From Desulfobacteraceae bacterium (GTDB taxonomy: Bacteria; Desulfobacterota; DSM-4660; Desulfatiglandales; Desulfatiglandaceae): DNA of 7,299 nucleotides. The notes below the pieces were generated by a model. It did no database searches. It saw only the letters and a program-made list of their open reading frames with translations, and was not told where the DNA came from. The position numbers and the translations under genes were made by a program. Shown here one piece after another: positions 1 through 7,205 of this stretch. Each line of letters begins with the position of its first letter. Positions within the stretch are counted from its first letter, which is position 1. The stretch covers positions 1 through 7,299 of the forward strand of contig JAUUWD010000073.1 of assembly GCA_030589225.1 (NCBI GenBank), given 5' to 3'.

Positions 1-888
1 TATCTCAAGCTGCTTTGAAATACCCACTACGATTCCCCCTTTTGCAGTGCCGTCCAGCTTGGTCAAGATGATAGACGTGACGCCAATGGCATTATTGAAT
101 GTTTCAGCTTGAGAAATGGCATTTTGTCCTGTGGTTGCATCGAGGATCAACCATACCTCATGTGGCGCACCGGGAAGCTTCTGGCCTGTGACCCTGCGAA
201 TTTTCAGGAGCTCCTCCATAAGGTTTACTTTAGTGTGCAAACGCCCTGCTGTATCAATGAGAACTACATCAGTCTGTCTTGAAAGCGCGGCAGTCAGGGC
301 ATCATAAACCACGGCGGAAGGATCAGCGCCGGTCCCCTGCTTTACAACATCTGCACCCGCTCTTTCACCCCAGATGGCCAGTTGTTCAACAGCCGCTGCC
401 CTGAAGGTATCGGCTGCTACCAGCATGACCTCTTTCCCCTGCAATACAAAACTGTGTGCAGCCTTGCCAATGGTGGTAGTTTTACCCACTCCATTGACAC
501 CGATTACCATAATCACCAGCGGTTCCCCATGGGCTGGCAAAGCATGCTCTACAGACGGGACTTTTAGAAAGGAAAGGATATGATCCCTTAAGACAGTCTT
601 TATTATCTCCGGCTCCTTTAATTCCTTCCTGGCCAGCTTTTCCTTAAGCAAGTCTATCAATTCACCGGTCGTTGCAACACCAATATCAGAGGTGAAAAGG
701 ATTTCCTCCAATTCCTCCAATAAATCTGCAGTGATCTCCTTTTTTCCCAGAAACAGACGGTCCAGTCTGCCGGTCAGAGTATGTCGTGTCTTTGACAGAC
801 CCTGGCGAAGCCTTTGAAACAGACCACGATGTTCTGAAGGGGAGGGGTTATCTTTTTTTCTGTCTTCTTTTCTGTAAATGTTAAGCAT
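1..888 (-). CDS. ftsY: Signal recognition particle receptor FtsY, 3' end cut off by window edge
   Basis: FtsY is the membrane-associated SRP GTPase that pairs with Ffh to hand translating ribosomes to the Sec translocon. I translated 296 codons from the ATG at 888 with no stop before the window edge. Family motifs are in order: P-loop GVNGVGKTTT (about residues 130-139), the SRP-GTPase insertion-box motif DTFRAAAVEQL (160-170), DTAGR (212-216), TKLD (276-279) and GTAKGG (280-285). Roughly 30 C-terminal residues should lie beyond the edge. Before the helical N domain there is only a short basic stretch of about 22 residues, then GLFQRLRQGLSKTRHTL, which resembles the conserved N-domain first helix. 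The long acidic A domain of E. coli FtsY is therefore absent. The start is the only ATG before the N domain; an in-frame stop lies upstream at 931-933, and a weak AAGG (892-895) sits 3 bases before the ATG. It lies 100 bases downstream of smc on the same strand, so co-transcription is likely. Confidence 0.97.
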   Translation of the reverse strand, partial: MLNIYRKEDRKKDNPSPSEHRGLFQRLRQGLSKTRHTLTGRLDRLFLGKKEITADLLEELEEILFTSDIGVATTGELIDLLKEKLARKELKEPEIIKTVLRDHILSFLKVPSVEHALPAHGEPLVIMVIGVNGVGKTTTIGKAAHSFVLQGKEVMLVAADTFRAAAVEQLAIWGERAGADVVKQGTGADPSAVVYDALTAALSRQTDVVLIDTAGRLHTKVNLMEELLKIRRVTGQKLPGAPHEVWLILDATTGQNAISQAETFNNAIGVTSIILTKLDGTAKGGIVVGISKQLEI

Positions 889-899
889 AAACCTTATAC

Positions 900-986
900 A
901 ATTGACTATTTTCGATTGACTATTGACGATTTAGGGAGGTCTATTCCAATCATCAATCGTCAATATTCAATAGTCAATCGCCAATC
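900..986. repeat. Two head-to-head arrays of degenerate 7-bp repeats between smc and ftsY
   Basis: The smc-ftsY gap is almost wholly built of heptamers. On the plus strand, 900-934 reads AATTGAC, TATTTTC, GATTGAC, TATTGAC, GATTTAG. On the minus strand, 986-945 reads GATTGGC, GATTGAC, TATTGAA, TATTGAC, GATTGAT, GATTGGA, which is six units with no slippage. The arrays converge on a 10-base centre, GGAGGTCTAT (935-944 region). Being opposed, they form inverted repeats: 913-926 pairs perfectly with 967-980 (14 bp), and alternatively 922-931 pairs with 955-964 (10 bp). The transcript between the two genes could therefore fold into a long hairpin ending about a dozen bases before the ftsY start. 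The repeats are seen directly. Any role in mRNA processing, attenuation or DNA binding is inference. Confidence 0.85.
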
Positions 987-988
987 CT

Positions 989-3900
989 TCAGTGTCCGAT
1001 TACCTGGTGATTCGGTGGACTTTCAGGCGCTTGTCTTTTAATGCCGTGAAGGTCGACAGACACGGTCTTTGAGATCCCGGCATTTTCCATGGTTATCCCA
1101 TAGAGCCGGTCGACTATCTCCATGGTTCTTCGACTATGTGTCACCATAATGATCTGGGAGGCTTTTTTGATCTCCTCTAATAGCTTATTAAAACGATCAA
1201 TATTTGCCTCATCAAGAGGGGCATCCACCTCATCGAGGAGGCAGAATGGGCTGGGCTTAATCATATAGATAGCGAAAATAAAGGCCATGCCAACAAGGGC
1301 CTTCTCCCCACCGGAGAGCAGTCCCATGTGGCTTAGTCTCTTACCCGGTGGCTGGACTTCCACCAGAACACCGCTCTCCAATGGTCGTGTCTCGTCGGTC
1401 AACCTGAGGCTGGCAGTACCGCCATTAAAGAGAATAGAAAATATTTCCTTTAATTTCTTATCTACTTCCTGGAAAGTCTTTAAAAATTTTTCGAGAGAGG
1501 TCCTGTTGATCTTTTTAATTGCGATTCTCAGGGATTCAATGGAATTGATGAGGTCTTCTCTCTGGTTTCTAATGAAATCATAGCGTTCTTTCAGTGCCTC
1601 ATGCTCTTTAATAGCCGTCAGATTCACCTCTCCCAGTCTTTGCCTTAGCTGCTTTTGATTCTCAAGCCTTTCCTCCACCTCTGTTGCGGAGAAATCTTTA
1701 TCCATATATTGCTCACAGACATCCAGTAAATTCAGATTGAATTTCTCTTTGGCCATTTCTTCCAGGTTGTTCATCTTGAAGCGGATTTCCGAGTGCTCCA
1801 TTTTCGACCTGTTAATTTCATCTTTAAGGGCCTCCATTTCTCCCCGCAATTGCTCGGCCTTGCTTTCTTCTTCCTTGATCCCGTCGTGGAATACCTCTCG
1901 CTCATGATCCGCGCGGGTTAAGGCATCTTCTGCTTGTTTCAGTTTTTCATAAAGCTCTCCGAGTTCACCGTTGAGCATTTCTCTTCTCTTCTGGCACTCA
2001 TCACGCCTCCTGTGGCCCATGGAGATATCTTCTTCAATCTTCCGCAGTCGTTTCAAGGAGTCATCAGCGTAATCGGCTTTCATTTCCATCTCACGGGCTA
2101 GACTACGTTGTTCTTCCTTGAAAATGCGGTAATCCGCCTTGATCTTTGCCAATTCATCCCGGAATTGATCAAATTCTTCCTGGGATTCTTTAAGCTCAAC
2201 CTCTTTTTTTTGGAAATATTCCTCTTCCTCCTGGCGCTTCATTTTACGCTGATTAAGTGCCGCCTCAACCCTTGAGAGTTCCTTCTTATGATTGCTTTGT
2301 TCTATACGCTTTCTATCCAGGTCACTTGATATTCTTTGGGACAGTTTCTCCAGTTGGTCAAGTTCCTGACCAAGGCGAAACAGCATTTTGTCAAACTCGT
2401 TAATTTCTTCCTGGCAGGACCACCTATCCTCTATCAAGGTTTCGTGAGACTCTTTCTTCTCCTGGATCTCTACATTGATATTTTCGAGTTTCAATTTCAA
2501 GTCATATGCTTTTTTCAGATAAAGGGCAGATTTTTCCTTCAGTACTGCCATTTCGCGTTTCCTGGTAAGAAGTCCCAGGGAGCTTTTGGCAAGCTTTCCA
2601 CCGCTGACCACGCCCCTCTGGTCAACAATGTCGCCATCAATGGTTACGAAACACAGGCCCGTTTCATTTTCCCTCCACGCTGCAAGGGCGGTTTCCAGGT
2701 CTTTGGCCACTACGGTGTTTTCCAACAGGGTATTCATTAATGGCATATATTTTTCAGACATTGAAACAAAGTCCAGCAAAGGCGGAAATTGTGGGTGTCT
2801 TCTTTTGTTTCCTCCATTTGTGCTCAAGTCATTCAGGGGGACAAAACTACCCCTGCCCCTCGCCTTATCCTTCAGATATTTAACGGCCTGTTTGCCATCT
2901 TCTTGAGATTCTACGATTATATACTGTAGTCTGTCTGCCAAAACCGCCTCAACGGCCTGTTCATACCTGGAATCCACCTGAATGACATCTGCCACAAGGC
3001 CTATGATGTGTCCTTCCTGGCGGGGAACAAGGTCGGTGGCCTTCATTATAGTCCTGACGCCAATTTTGTATCCTTCGAAATTCTCTGTCAGGGCCTTCAG
3101 GCTGGAGAATCGAGACTGGCATACGTTGAGTTCTGACTCGGCTGACTTAAACTCAACTTCAATACGTTTTCTCATCTCCTCAAGTTCTTCGGAGTTTATA
3201 TTCTGTTGTTTGATGGAGGCCTCAATTTCGTGCAGTCTTTCGGCAGTGGCCTCCCTGGCCAGGCTCTTTCTTTCAGAAGCCCGAACAATGTTCTCAATCT
3301 TTGCGTTAATGTCGTTAATCTCTTTTTCAAGGCGGGATTGGCTGTCTGTGATTTGATTGAGGATCTTGTTCAGGTACCCTGACTCATGATTTAGCCCCAC
3401 CTCTTTATTGGCACCGGCACTCAATTCTGCCCTTGCCTTTTCAAAGTCTTCATTTATTCCCTTTAATAACTCTCGCCTGGCATTAAGCCTTTTTTCCCTG
3501 AGTGAAATCTCCCCTTCGAGCTCAAGAAAGTGTTCTTTCATCTTCTCGATATTTCGTTCGAGATTTGCCCTTTCCCCCTTAAGCCCGGTGAGCCGGTTTT
3601 TTATCTCTTCTTGTTCACCCTTAAGCCGGCCTTCCAGTTCCTCCTGTATTTTAATTTCACTTTTCAGTGATTCAAGGCCGGTCTCCTTTCTGTGGACCTT
3701 TTCTCCTAAATCAAAGTGGATTTTCCTGCGGTTAGACAGCTCTGCATCCTTTTCTTCAAGCTCCAGATCCATGGTCTCTATTTTGGCATGGTGCTTAGAG
3801 AACTCTGTGGATTTTGCTATCTCTTGCTGAACAAGGTCCTCAGTGGATCTTAGCTTGTCCCCTGACTCTTCCTTTAATTGATGATAATTGTTGGCATACA

Positions 3901-4594
3901 GGGTGAGTTCCAGGTTTTGAATATTCTCGCAAATATTGTTATAACGTTTGGCCTTGGAAGCCTGTCTCTTAAGAGATCTAATCTGTCTTTGGACTTCTCC
4001 CAGAATGTCTTCAACACGCTGAAGATTCGCCTCTGTAAGCTCTATTTTTCGTTGTGATGCCTCTACCTTTCTTCTGTATTTTGTGACCCCGGCGGCCTCT
4101 TCCAGCATGACCCGGGTTTCTTCAGGTTTTTGCTCTATAATGGAACTGATCTGGCCTTGGCCGATGATTGAATAGGCCTTACTTCCCAGGCCGGTATCCA
4201 TAAAAATCTCCTGGATATCCTTGAGTCTGCACGGGACCCTGTTGATCAGGTATTCGCTTTCACCGGATCGATAAAGACGTCGTGTCACAGACAATTCCGC
4301 ATTCTGTGCAAATGCAGGCGGGAATGTGCCATTGCCATTTTCCAGGACAATAGAAACCTCTGCCATGCCAAGGGGCTTATAATTGCCAGCGCCTGAGAAT
4401 ATCACGTCTTCCATTCGTCGCCCTCTCAGTTGTTTGGGGCTCTGCTCCCCCATGCACCATCTGATGGCATCGACAATATTGCTCTTTCCACAGCCGTTTG
4501 GCCCGACAATTCCGCTGATTCCGAAGGGGAATGAGATTTCGAGCCGGTCCATAAAAGACTTGAAGCCGCGCATGTATAGTTTTTTGATTTTCAT
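989..4594 (-). CDS. smc: Chromosome segregation ATPase SMC, complete (1201 aa)
   Basis: This is the bacterial condensin ATPase, which dimerises through its hinge and, with ScpA and ScpB (not in this window), loops and segregates chromosomal DNA. The architecture is complete. The N-terminal head has Walker A GPNGCGKS (31-38), an arginine-rich loop (RGRRMEDVIFSG, 57-68) and a Q-loop region GQGQIS (145-150). The first coiled coil spans about 172-505. The hinge spans about 527-667, from GHIIGLVADVIQV to GVVSGGK. The second coiled coil spans about 675-1030. The C-terminal head has signature LSGGE (1093-1097), Walker B FCLLDEVDAP with D1121 and E1122, D-loop Asp1128 and switch His1153. B. subtilis SMC is about 1186 aa, so the length is normal and nothing is missing. 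The start is the ATG at 4594, with AAGAAGAG 7 bases upstream; the protein starts MKIKKLYMRGFKSF, typical for the family. It is the first gene of the smc-ftsY block and diverges from the membrane protein gene. Confidence 0.99.
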   Translation of the reverse strand: MKIKKLYMRGFKSFMDRLEISFPFGISGIVGPNGCGKSNIVDAIRWCMGEQSPKQLRGRRMEDVIFSGAGNYKPLGMAEVSIVLENGNGTFPPAFAQNAELSVTRRLYRSGESEYLINRVPCRLKDIQEIFMDTGLGSKAYSIIGQGQISSIIEQKPEETRVMLEEAAGVTKYRRKVEASQRKIELTEANLQRVEDILGEVQRQIRSLKRQASKAKRYNNICENIQNLELTLYANNYHQLKEESGDKLRSTEDLVQQEIAKSTEFSKHHAKIETMDLELEEKDAELSNRRKIHFDLGEKVHRKETGLESLKSEIKIQEELEGRLKGEQEEIKNRLTGLKGERANLERNIEKMKEHFLELEGEISLREKRLNARRELLKGINEDFEKARAELSAGANKEVGLNHESGYLNKILNQITDSQSRLEKEINDINAKIENIVRASERKSLAREATAERLHEIEASIKQQNINSEELEEMRKRIEVEFKSAESELNVCQSRFSSLKALTENFEGYKIGVRTIMKATDLVPRQEGHIIGLVADVIQVDSRYEQAVEAVLADRLQYIIVESQEDGKQAVKYLKDKARGRGSFVPLNDLSTNGGNKRRHPQFPPLLDFVSMSEKYMPLMNTLLENTVVAKDLETALAAWRENETGLCFVTIDGDIVDQRGVVSGGKLAKSSLGLLTRKREMAVLKEKSALYLKKAYDLKLKLENINVEIQEKKESHETLIEDRWSCQEEINEFDKMLFRLGQELDQLEKLSQRISSDLDRKRIEQSNHKKELSRVEAALNQRKMKRQEEEEYFQKKEVELKESQEEFDQFRDELAKIKADYRIFKEEQRSLAREMEMKADYADDSLKRLRKIEEDISMGHRRRDECQKRREMLNGELGELYEKLKQAEDALTRADHEREVFHDGIKEEESKAEQLRGEMEALKDEINRSKMEHSEIRFKMNNLEEMAKEKFNLNLLDVCEQYMDKDFSATEVEERLENQKQLRQRLGEVNLTAIKEHEALKERYDFIRNQREDLINSIESLRIAIKKINRTSLEKFLKTFQEVDKKLKEIFSILFNGGTASLRLTDETRPLESGVLVEVQPPGKRLSHMGLLSGGEKALVGMAFIFAIYMIKPSPFCLLDEVDAPLDEANIDRFNKLLEEIKKASQIIMVTHSRRTMEIVDRLYGITMENAGISKTVSVDLHGIKRQAPESPPNHQVIGH

Positions 4595-4601
4595 TATTAT
4601 A

Positions 4602-4609
4602 CTCTTCTT
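4602..4609 (-). promoter_or_regulatory. Ribosome binding site of smc
   Basis: Read on the minus strand, this is AAGAAGAG, a purine-rich Shine-Dalgarno-like stretch 7 bases before the smc ATG at 4594. It supports that start over the internal Met at residue 8. Confidence 0.6.
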
Positions 4610-4617
4610 TAACGCAA

Positions 4618-4636
4618 ATCCCGCGCCTTGCGGGAT
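4618..4636. repeat. Palindrome ATCCCGC-GCCTT-GCGGGAT, copy 1
   Basis: A perfect 7-bp stem with a 5-base loop lies 23 bases upstream of the smc start codon, inside the presumed smc leader. It is not followed by a T-run in either direction, so it is not a classical terminator. It shares its arms and the CCTT loop core with the palindrome at 4755-4772. This suggests a repeated palindromic element or a paired regulatory structure. Confidence 0.7.
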
Positions 4637-4709
4637 AGTCCCCTTCTATGGGGCAGATCGAAGCCACGTCACTGGGCTTTAGTGCATTCCCCGAGGGGTC
4701 TGGATAGGG

Positions 4710-4738
4710 AATATCCCGGATAAATGAGCCAATTTCAA
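4710..4738 (-). promoter_or_regulatory. Possible sigma-70-type promoter for smc
   Basis: On the minus strand, TTGAAA (4738-4733) is followed after exactly 17 bases by GATATT (4715-4710). The first matches the -35 consensus at five of six positions and the second the -10 consensus at four of six. It would give a leader of a little over 100 bases carrying the 4618-4636 hairpin. Such matches arise by chance, so this is only a candidate. Confidence 0.25.
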
Positions 4739-4783
4739 AACGTCCCCTTTTGCCTCCCGCCCCTTGGCGGGACGTCAGGCTCA
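4725..4783. repeat. Nested inverted repeat containing palindrome copy 2
   Basis: The inner palindrome at 4755-4772 has TCCCGCC arms around CCTT (7-bp stem). An alternative nested fold pairs TGAGCC (4725-4730) with GGCTCA (4778-4783), CGTCCC (4741-4746) with GGGACG (4769-4774), and GCC (4752-4754) with GGC (4766-4768). The two folds are mutually exclusive, since both use the GGGA of the right arm. The pairings are seen directly; whether this is a functional RNA switch, an operator or just a repeat is unknown. Confidence 0.5.
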
Positions 4784-4878
4784 AATCTTAATCCTCGAAA
4801 TACTCAATGTATTCCTGTGGTTAAAATTTTCGCCTTCCTTGATCTTAAACAAAATTGAACATTTTGAAACTGCCTCAT

Positions 4879-5889
4879 ATGCCCTGGAAAAAGATAATTC
4901 TCATTGATTTTCTGTTGATTGCCCTTCTTATTCTGGCAACCCGTTTTGCGACATTCCTTCATGAGGTATTCGGACATGCATTTGTGGCTTTGATCGTTGG
5001 CGGTGAGGTTCACGGGATCAAAGTCAGCTTATTTGGAGGAGGGATGGTCTGGGCTGACCTTGGCAATTGCCCCGGTTCTGCTCTTTTTCTCTACTGCCTT
5101 GCCGGTATCTTTGTCAATCTTTTCACAGGGGTACTCCCTATCGTTTTCAGCAAGAAAATAAAGAAAATGAACGTCACATGGGGACTATTGTGGACTGTTT
5201 TTGCAATGACGAGTCTTTTGGGGGCATTAGCATATTTGGTGCTTGGTATCTATTATGACTTTGGAGACCCGGTTAATTGGGTGCAGTTAACACCTCACTG
5301 GTTCGGACTATTCTGGATTCCGTTTCTGATTGTAACACCTCTTGTCGCATATTTCGCCTCAAGGCTATACATTTTAGTGCAGGAAAAAATGTTTCCAACA
5401 AAAAACTTCATGGGGCGTGTCAAGATTTTATTAGCCACCCTGGGTGTGTCGTCCCTTGTCTATGCGGGTTTTTTCGCCTGGACTAACCAGAGCCTTGCCT
5501 CGACAGATTCTTCGATTGCAGCATACTATCGTGAAGAGGCCCGTGTAATCGAGAGAAAAAAAGATGAACTGGCCCAACGACTCCAAAAGACCTATCCCGA
5601 ACTGACGCAAGAAGAGATTCGGGCACGAGTGGACAGTACCCACATCCATGTTGAACCTGACGAGGTTCCCACCAGGTTTCCCATGATCCCTGTATTTGTG
5701 ATTTTCTGCCTACTTGGCGGGTCAACGGCTTTGCCAAAGAGGGAAACGATCAGAGCGGGCCCTCCCATACAACCCGGGGCTGCGACTGTCCTCATGGTCT
5801 GTTTTTTAGCCGCAATTGTCTTGTCCACATTAACTTATACAAATGGATTCATATACAAGGAAAAATGCGCAATGAGGGCATATGAGTAA
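4879..5889 (+). CDS. Putative M50-like membrane metalloprotease with HExxGH motif
   Basis: This is a polytopic membrane protein of 336 aa from the ATG at 4879. A TTG start at 4855 would add 8 residues; neither has a clear Shine-Dalgarno, and an in-frame stop at 4846-4848 bounds the frame. Using ATG numbering, there are about seven to eight hydrophobic segments: near 5-22, 27-47, 69-90, 100-124, 140-160, 180-202, 267-284 and 301-321. The segment at 27-42 contains LHEVFGHAFVALIVGG, resembling the zinc-binding helix of M50 (site-2-protease-like) families, but with His-Glu-x-x-Gly-His spacing (H28, E29, H33) rather than HExxH. LAGIFVNLFTG (74-84) resembles the M50 AGPxxN helix. An Asp in YDFGDPVN (D127 or D130) could be the third ligand. 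A highly charged hydrophilic region of about 60 residues (203-264) sits before the last two membrane segments. The fold is inferred from motifs; proteolytic activity and substrate are unknown. It could be a non-catalytic relative. Confidence 0.6.
   Translation: MPWKKIILIDFLLIALLILATRFATFLHEVFGHAFVALIVGGEVHGIKVSLFGGGMVWADLGNCPGSALFLYCLAGIFVNLFTGVLPIVFSKKIKKMNVTWGLLWTVFAMTSLLGALAYLVLGIYYDFGDPVNWVQLTPHWFGLFWIPFLIVTPLVAYFASRLYILVQEKMFPTKNFMGRVKILLATLGVSSLVYAGFFAWTNQSLASTDSSIAAYYREEARVIERKKDELAQRLQKTYPELTQEEIRARVDSTHIHVEPDEVPTRFPMIPVFVIFCLLGGSTALPKRETIRAGPPIQPGAATVLMVCFLAAIVLSTLTYTNGFIYKEKCAMRAYE
5874..5889 (+). promoter_or_regulatory. Stop-start overlap with embedded ribosome binding site
   Basis: The flavoprotein ATG at 5882 lies inside the end of the membrane protein gene, whose TAA is at 5887-5889, giving the 8-base overlap ATGAGTAA. 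GAGGG at 5874-5878 is the only nearby Shine-Dalgarno-like sequence and is just 3 bases from the ATG. The arrangement is typical of translational coupling, where ribosomes ending the first gene restart on the second. Confidence 0.6.
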
Positions 5890-7174
5890 ACCTCGGGTAA
5901 TAGTGATCGGAGGCGGTCCTGCTGGCCTGATTGCGGCTGGACAGGCCGCCAAACTTGGAGCCGAAACCCTGCTTCTTGAAAAGATGGATCGCCCCGGGCG
6001 CAAGCTGCGTATCACGGGCAAGGGGCGTTGCAACCTGACAAATATAGCGCCCTTGTCCCAGTTCATCGAGCACTTCAGGCCCAATGGGCGGTTCCTGCGT
6101 CAGGCCTTTTCTCAATTTTTAACCTCAGAGCTATTGGCCTTTTTTGAAGAGCTTGGGGTTCCTACAGTGACCGAGAGAGGTGGCCGGGTTTTCCCGGCCA
6201 GTGGTCGGGCACAGGATGTGGTGGATGCGCTGGTACAATGGATTGCCGAATGTGGTGTGAAACAAAGGAACCGATCGGCAGTGGAACGGTTGAATGTCGA
6301 AGAGAAAAAGGTGACAGGTGTGAAGGTGTATAAAGGAGTTTCCCGTAAGAGGAAAGCCTCGACAATCAGGCCATCCTGCGGGCAGATTTATCATGCTGAT
6401 GCTGTGATCGTTGCTACTGGTGGTGCGTCTTATCCTGAGACAGGGTCAACCGGGGATGGTTATCAACTGGCCGAATTGGCCGGACACAGCATAGTCCAGA
6501 TCCGGCCAGCATTGGTTCCTCTGGAAACGCGCGGCGATATTGCCCAAAGGCTGCAAGGGCTGAGCCTGCGCAATGTGAAGGTTCAGGTAAGGGTTGATGG
6601 AAAAAAACGGGGACAAGGGTTCGGGGAAATGGTTTTTACACACTTTGGCGTTTCCGGGCCTGTAATTCTCTCCCTGAGCAGGCAGGTTGTGGACGCATTG
6701 CGCCTGGGGCAGAAAGTAGAATTTTCCATTGATCTTAAGCCAGCCCTCGACCATGGAAAACTGGACGCGCGGCTTTTGCGGGAACTGGATGCACATGGGA
6801 AGCAGCATTTTGGAACACTTCTCAAAGAATTACTACCCCGGAAGCTGATCCCGGTTTGCATGGACCTGGTAGACATCTTCCCTGGCAAGGTTGGACACCA
6901 GATCACGACACGGGAACGTAAGCGACTGCGGATGTGGTTAAAAGACTTTCGTCTGCAAGTTAACGCCTACCGCCCTTTCAAAGAGGCGGTCGTCACAGCC
7001 GGCGGGGTGAATACGCGAGAAGTTGAACCGCGAACCATGGCCTCACGTATTGTGGAGCACCTCTATTTTGCGGGCGAGGTGCTGGACGTAGACGCTGACA
7101 CTGGCGGCTATAACCTGCAGGCTGCATTTTCAACTGGTTGGGTTGCAGGAAGATCTGCAGCACAGTTGAAGTAA
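5882..7174 (+). CDS. FAD-dependent oxidoreductase, HI0933/YhiN (BaiN-like) family
   Basis: This is a complete 430-aa flavoprotein of the HI0933-like family (E. coli YhiN, Haemophilus HI0933), whose usual length is about 400-430 aa. The N-terminal Rossmann motif is GGGPAG (10-15), with E33 at the end of the second strand placed to bind the FAD ribose. Family hallmarks follow: GRKLRITGKGRCNLTN (39-54), GGRVFPASGRAQDVVDAL (100-117), VATGGASYPETGSTGDGY (177-194), GEMVFTHFGVSGPVIL (248-263), VTAGGVNTREV (371-381) and AGEVLDVDADTGGYNLQ (397-413), the C-terminal FAD motif. Most members have no settled substrate. Some gut clostridial relatives were named BaiN for a proposed role in bile-acid reduction, but that cannot be transferred here on family membership. 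It is cytoplasmic (no signal peptide) and probably translated with the overlapping membrane protein gene. Family assignment is secure; function is not. Confidence 0.95.
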   Translation: MSKPRVIVIGGGPAGLIAAGQAAKLGAETLLLEKMDRPGRKLRITGKGRCNLTNIAPLSQFIEHFRPNGRFLRQAFSQFLTSELLAFFEELGVPTVTERGGRVFPASGRAQDVVDALVQWIAECGVKQRNRSAVERLNVEEKKVTGVKVYKGVSRKRKASTIRPSCGQIYHADAVIVATGGASYPETGSTGDGYQLAELAGHSIVQIRPALVPLETRGDIAQRLQGLSLRNVKVQVRVDGKKRGQGFGEMVFTHFGVSGPVILSLSRQVVDALRLGQKVEFSIDLKPALDHGKLDARLLRELDAHGKQHFGTLLKELLPRKLIPVCMDLVDIFPGKVGHQITTRERKRLRMWLKDFRLQVNAYRPFKEAVVTAGGVNTREVEPRTMASRIVEHLYFAGEVLDVDADTGGYNLQAAFSTGWVAGRSAAQLK

Positions 7175-7205
7175 AACGAAAAAGAAGGACCACAAACAAG
7201 AGATC

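Larger units (their letters stand above)
4595..4854. other. Divergent intergenic region with several GC-rich hairpins
   Basis: This stretch separates smc from the divergent membrane protein gene and must carry the control signals for both. I see no convincing gene. Small inverted repeats are crowded between 4618 and 4783: TCCCGC/GCGGGA arms twice (4618-4636 and 4755-4772), CCCC-GA-GGGG at 4689-4698, and GGGA-ATA-TCCC at 4707-4717. The last 70 bases before the membrane protein gene are AT-rich. A minus-strand reading frame crosses this region, but it runs into the smc start in another frame and resembles nothing known to me. Confidence 0.7.

Noticed and set aside
900..986. CRISPR array
   Set aside because: Units are 7 bp and contiguous with no spacers; this is a short tandem repeat.
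2336..2906. Plus-strand open frames opposite the smc hinge and coiled-coil region
   Set aside because: They lie antisense to a clearly coding gene, have low-complexity Phe/Ser/Leu-rich products typical of antisense reading of coiled coils, and match no family.
989..4594. SMC-like ATPase as part of a defence system (Wadjet JetC, Rad50/SbcC or RecN type)
   Set aside because: It has a full SMC hinge, normal length, all canonical head motifs and ftsY as neighbour. No Jet, nuclease or ScpA-like partner is encoded nearby, so it is the housekeeping SMC.
4377..4784. A 135-codon minus-strand frame crossing the smc start and its leader
   Set aside because: Its second half lies over the smc N-terminus in another frame and its first half is hairpin-rich non-coding DNA. 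The product has no recognisable domain.
4595..4854. SRP RNA (4.5S) or another known small RNA gene near ftsY
   Set aside because: I could not find the conserved GGAA tetraloop and flanking internal-loop bases of SRP RNA, nor tRNA-like arms. The hairpins are short and repeated.
4846..4879. A clear ribosome binding site to decide between the TTG (4855) and ATG (4879) starts of the membrane protein
   Set aside because: No GGAG or AGGA-like sequence lies at suitable spacing before either codon. The ATG was preferred only because ATG is the more common start.
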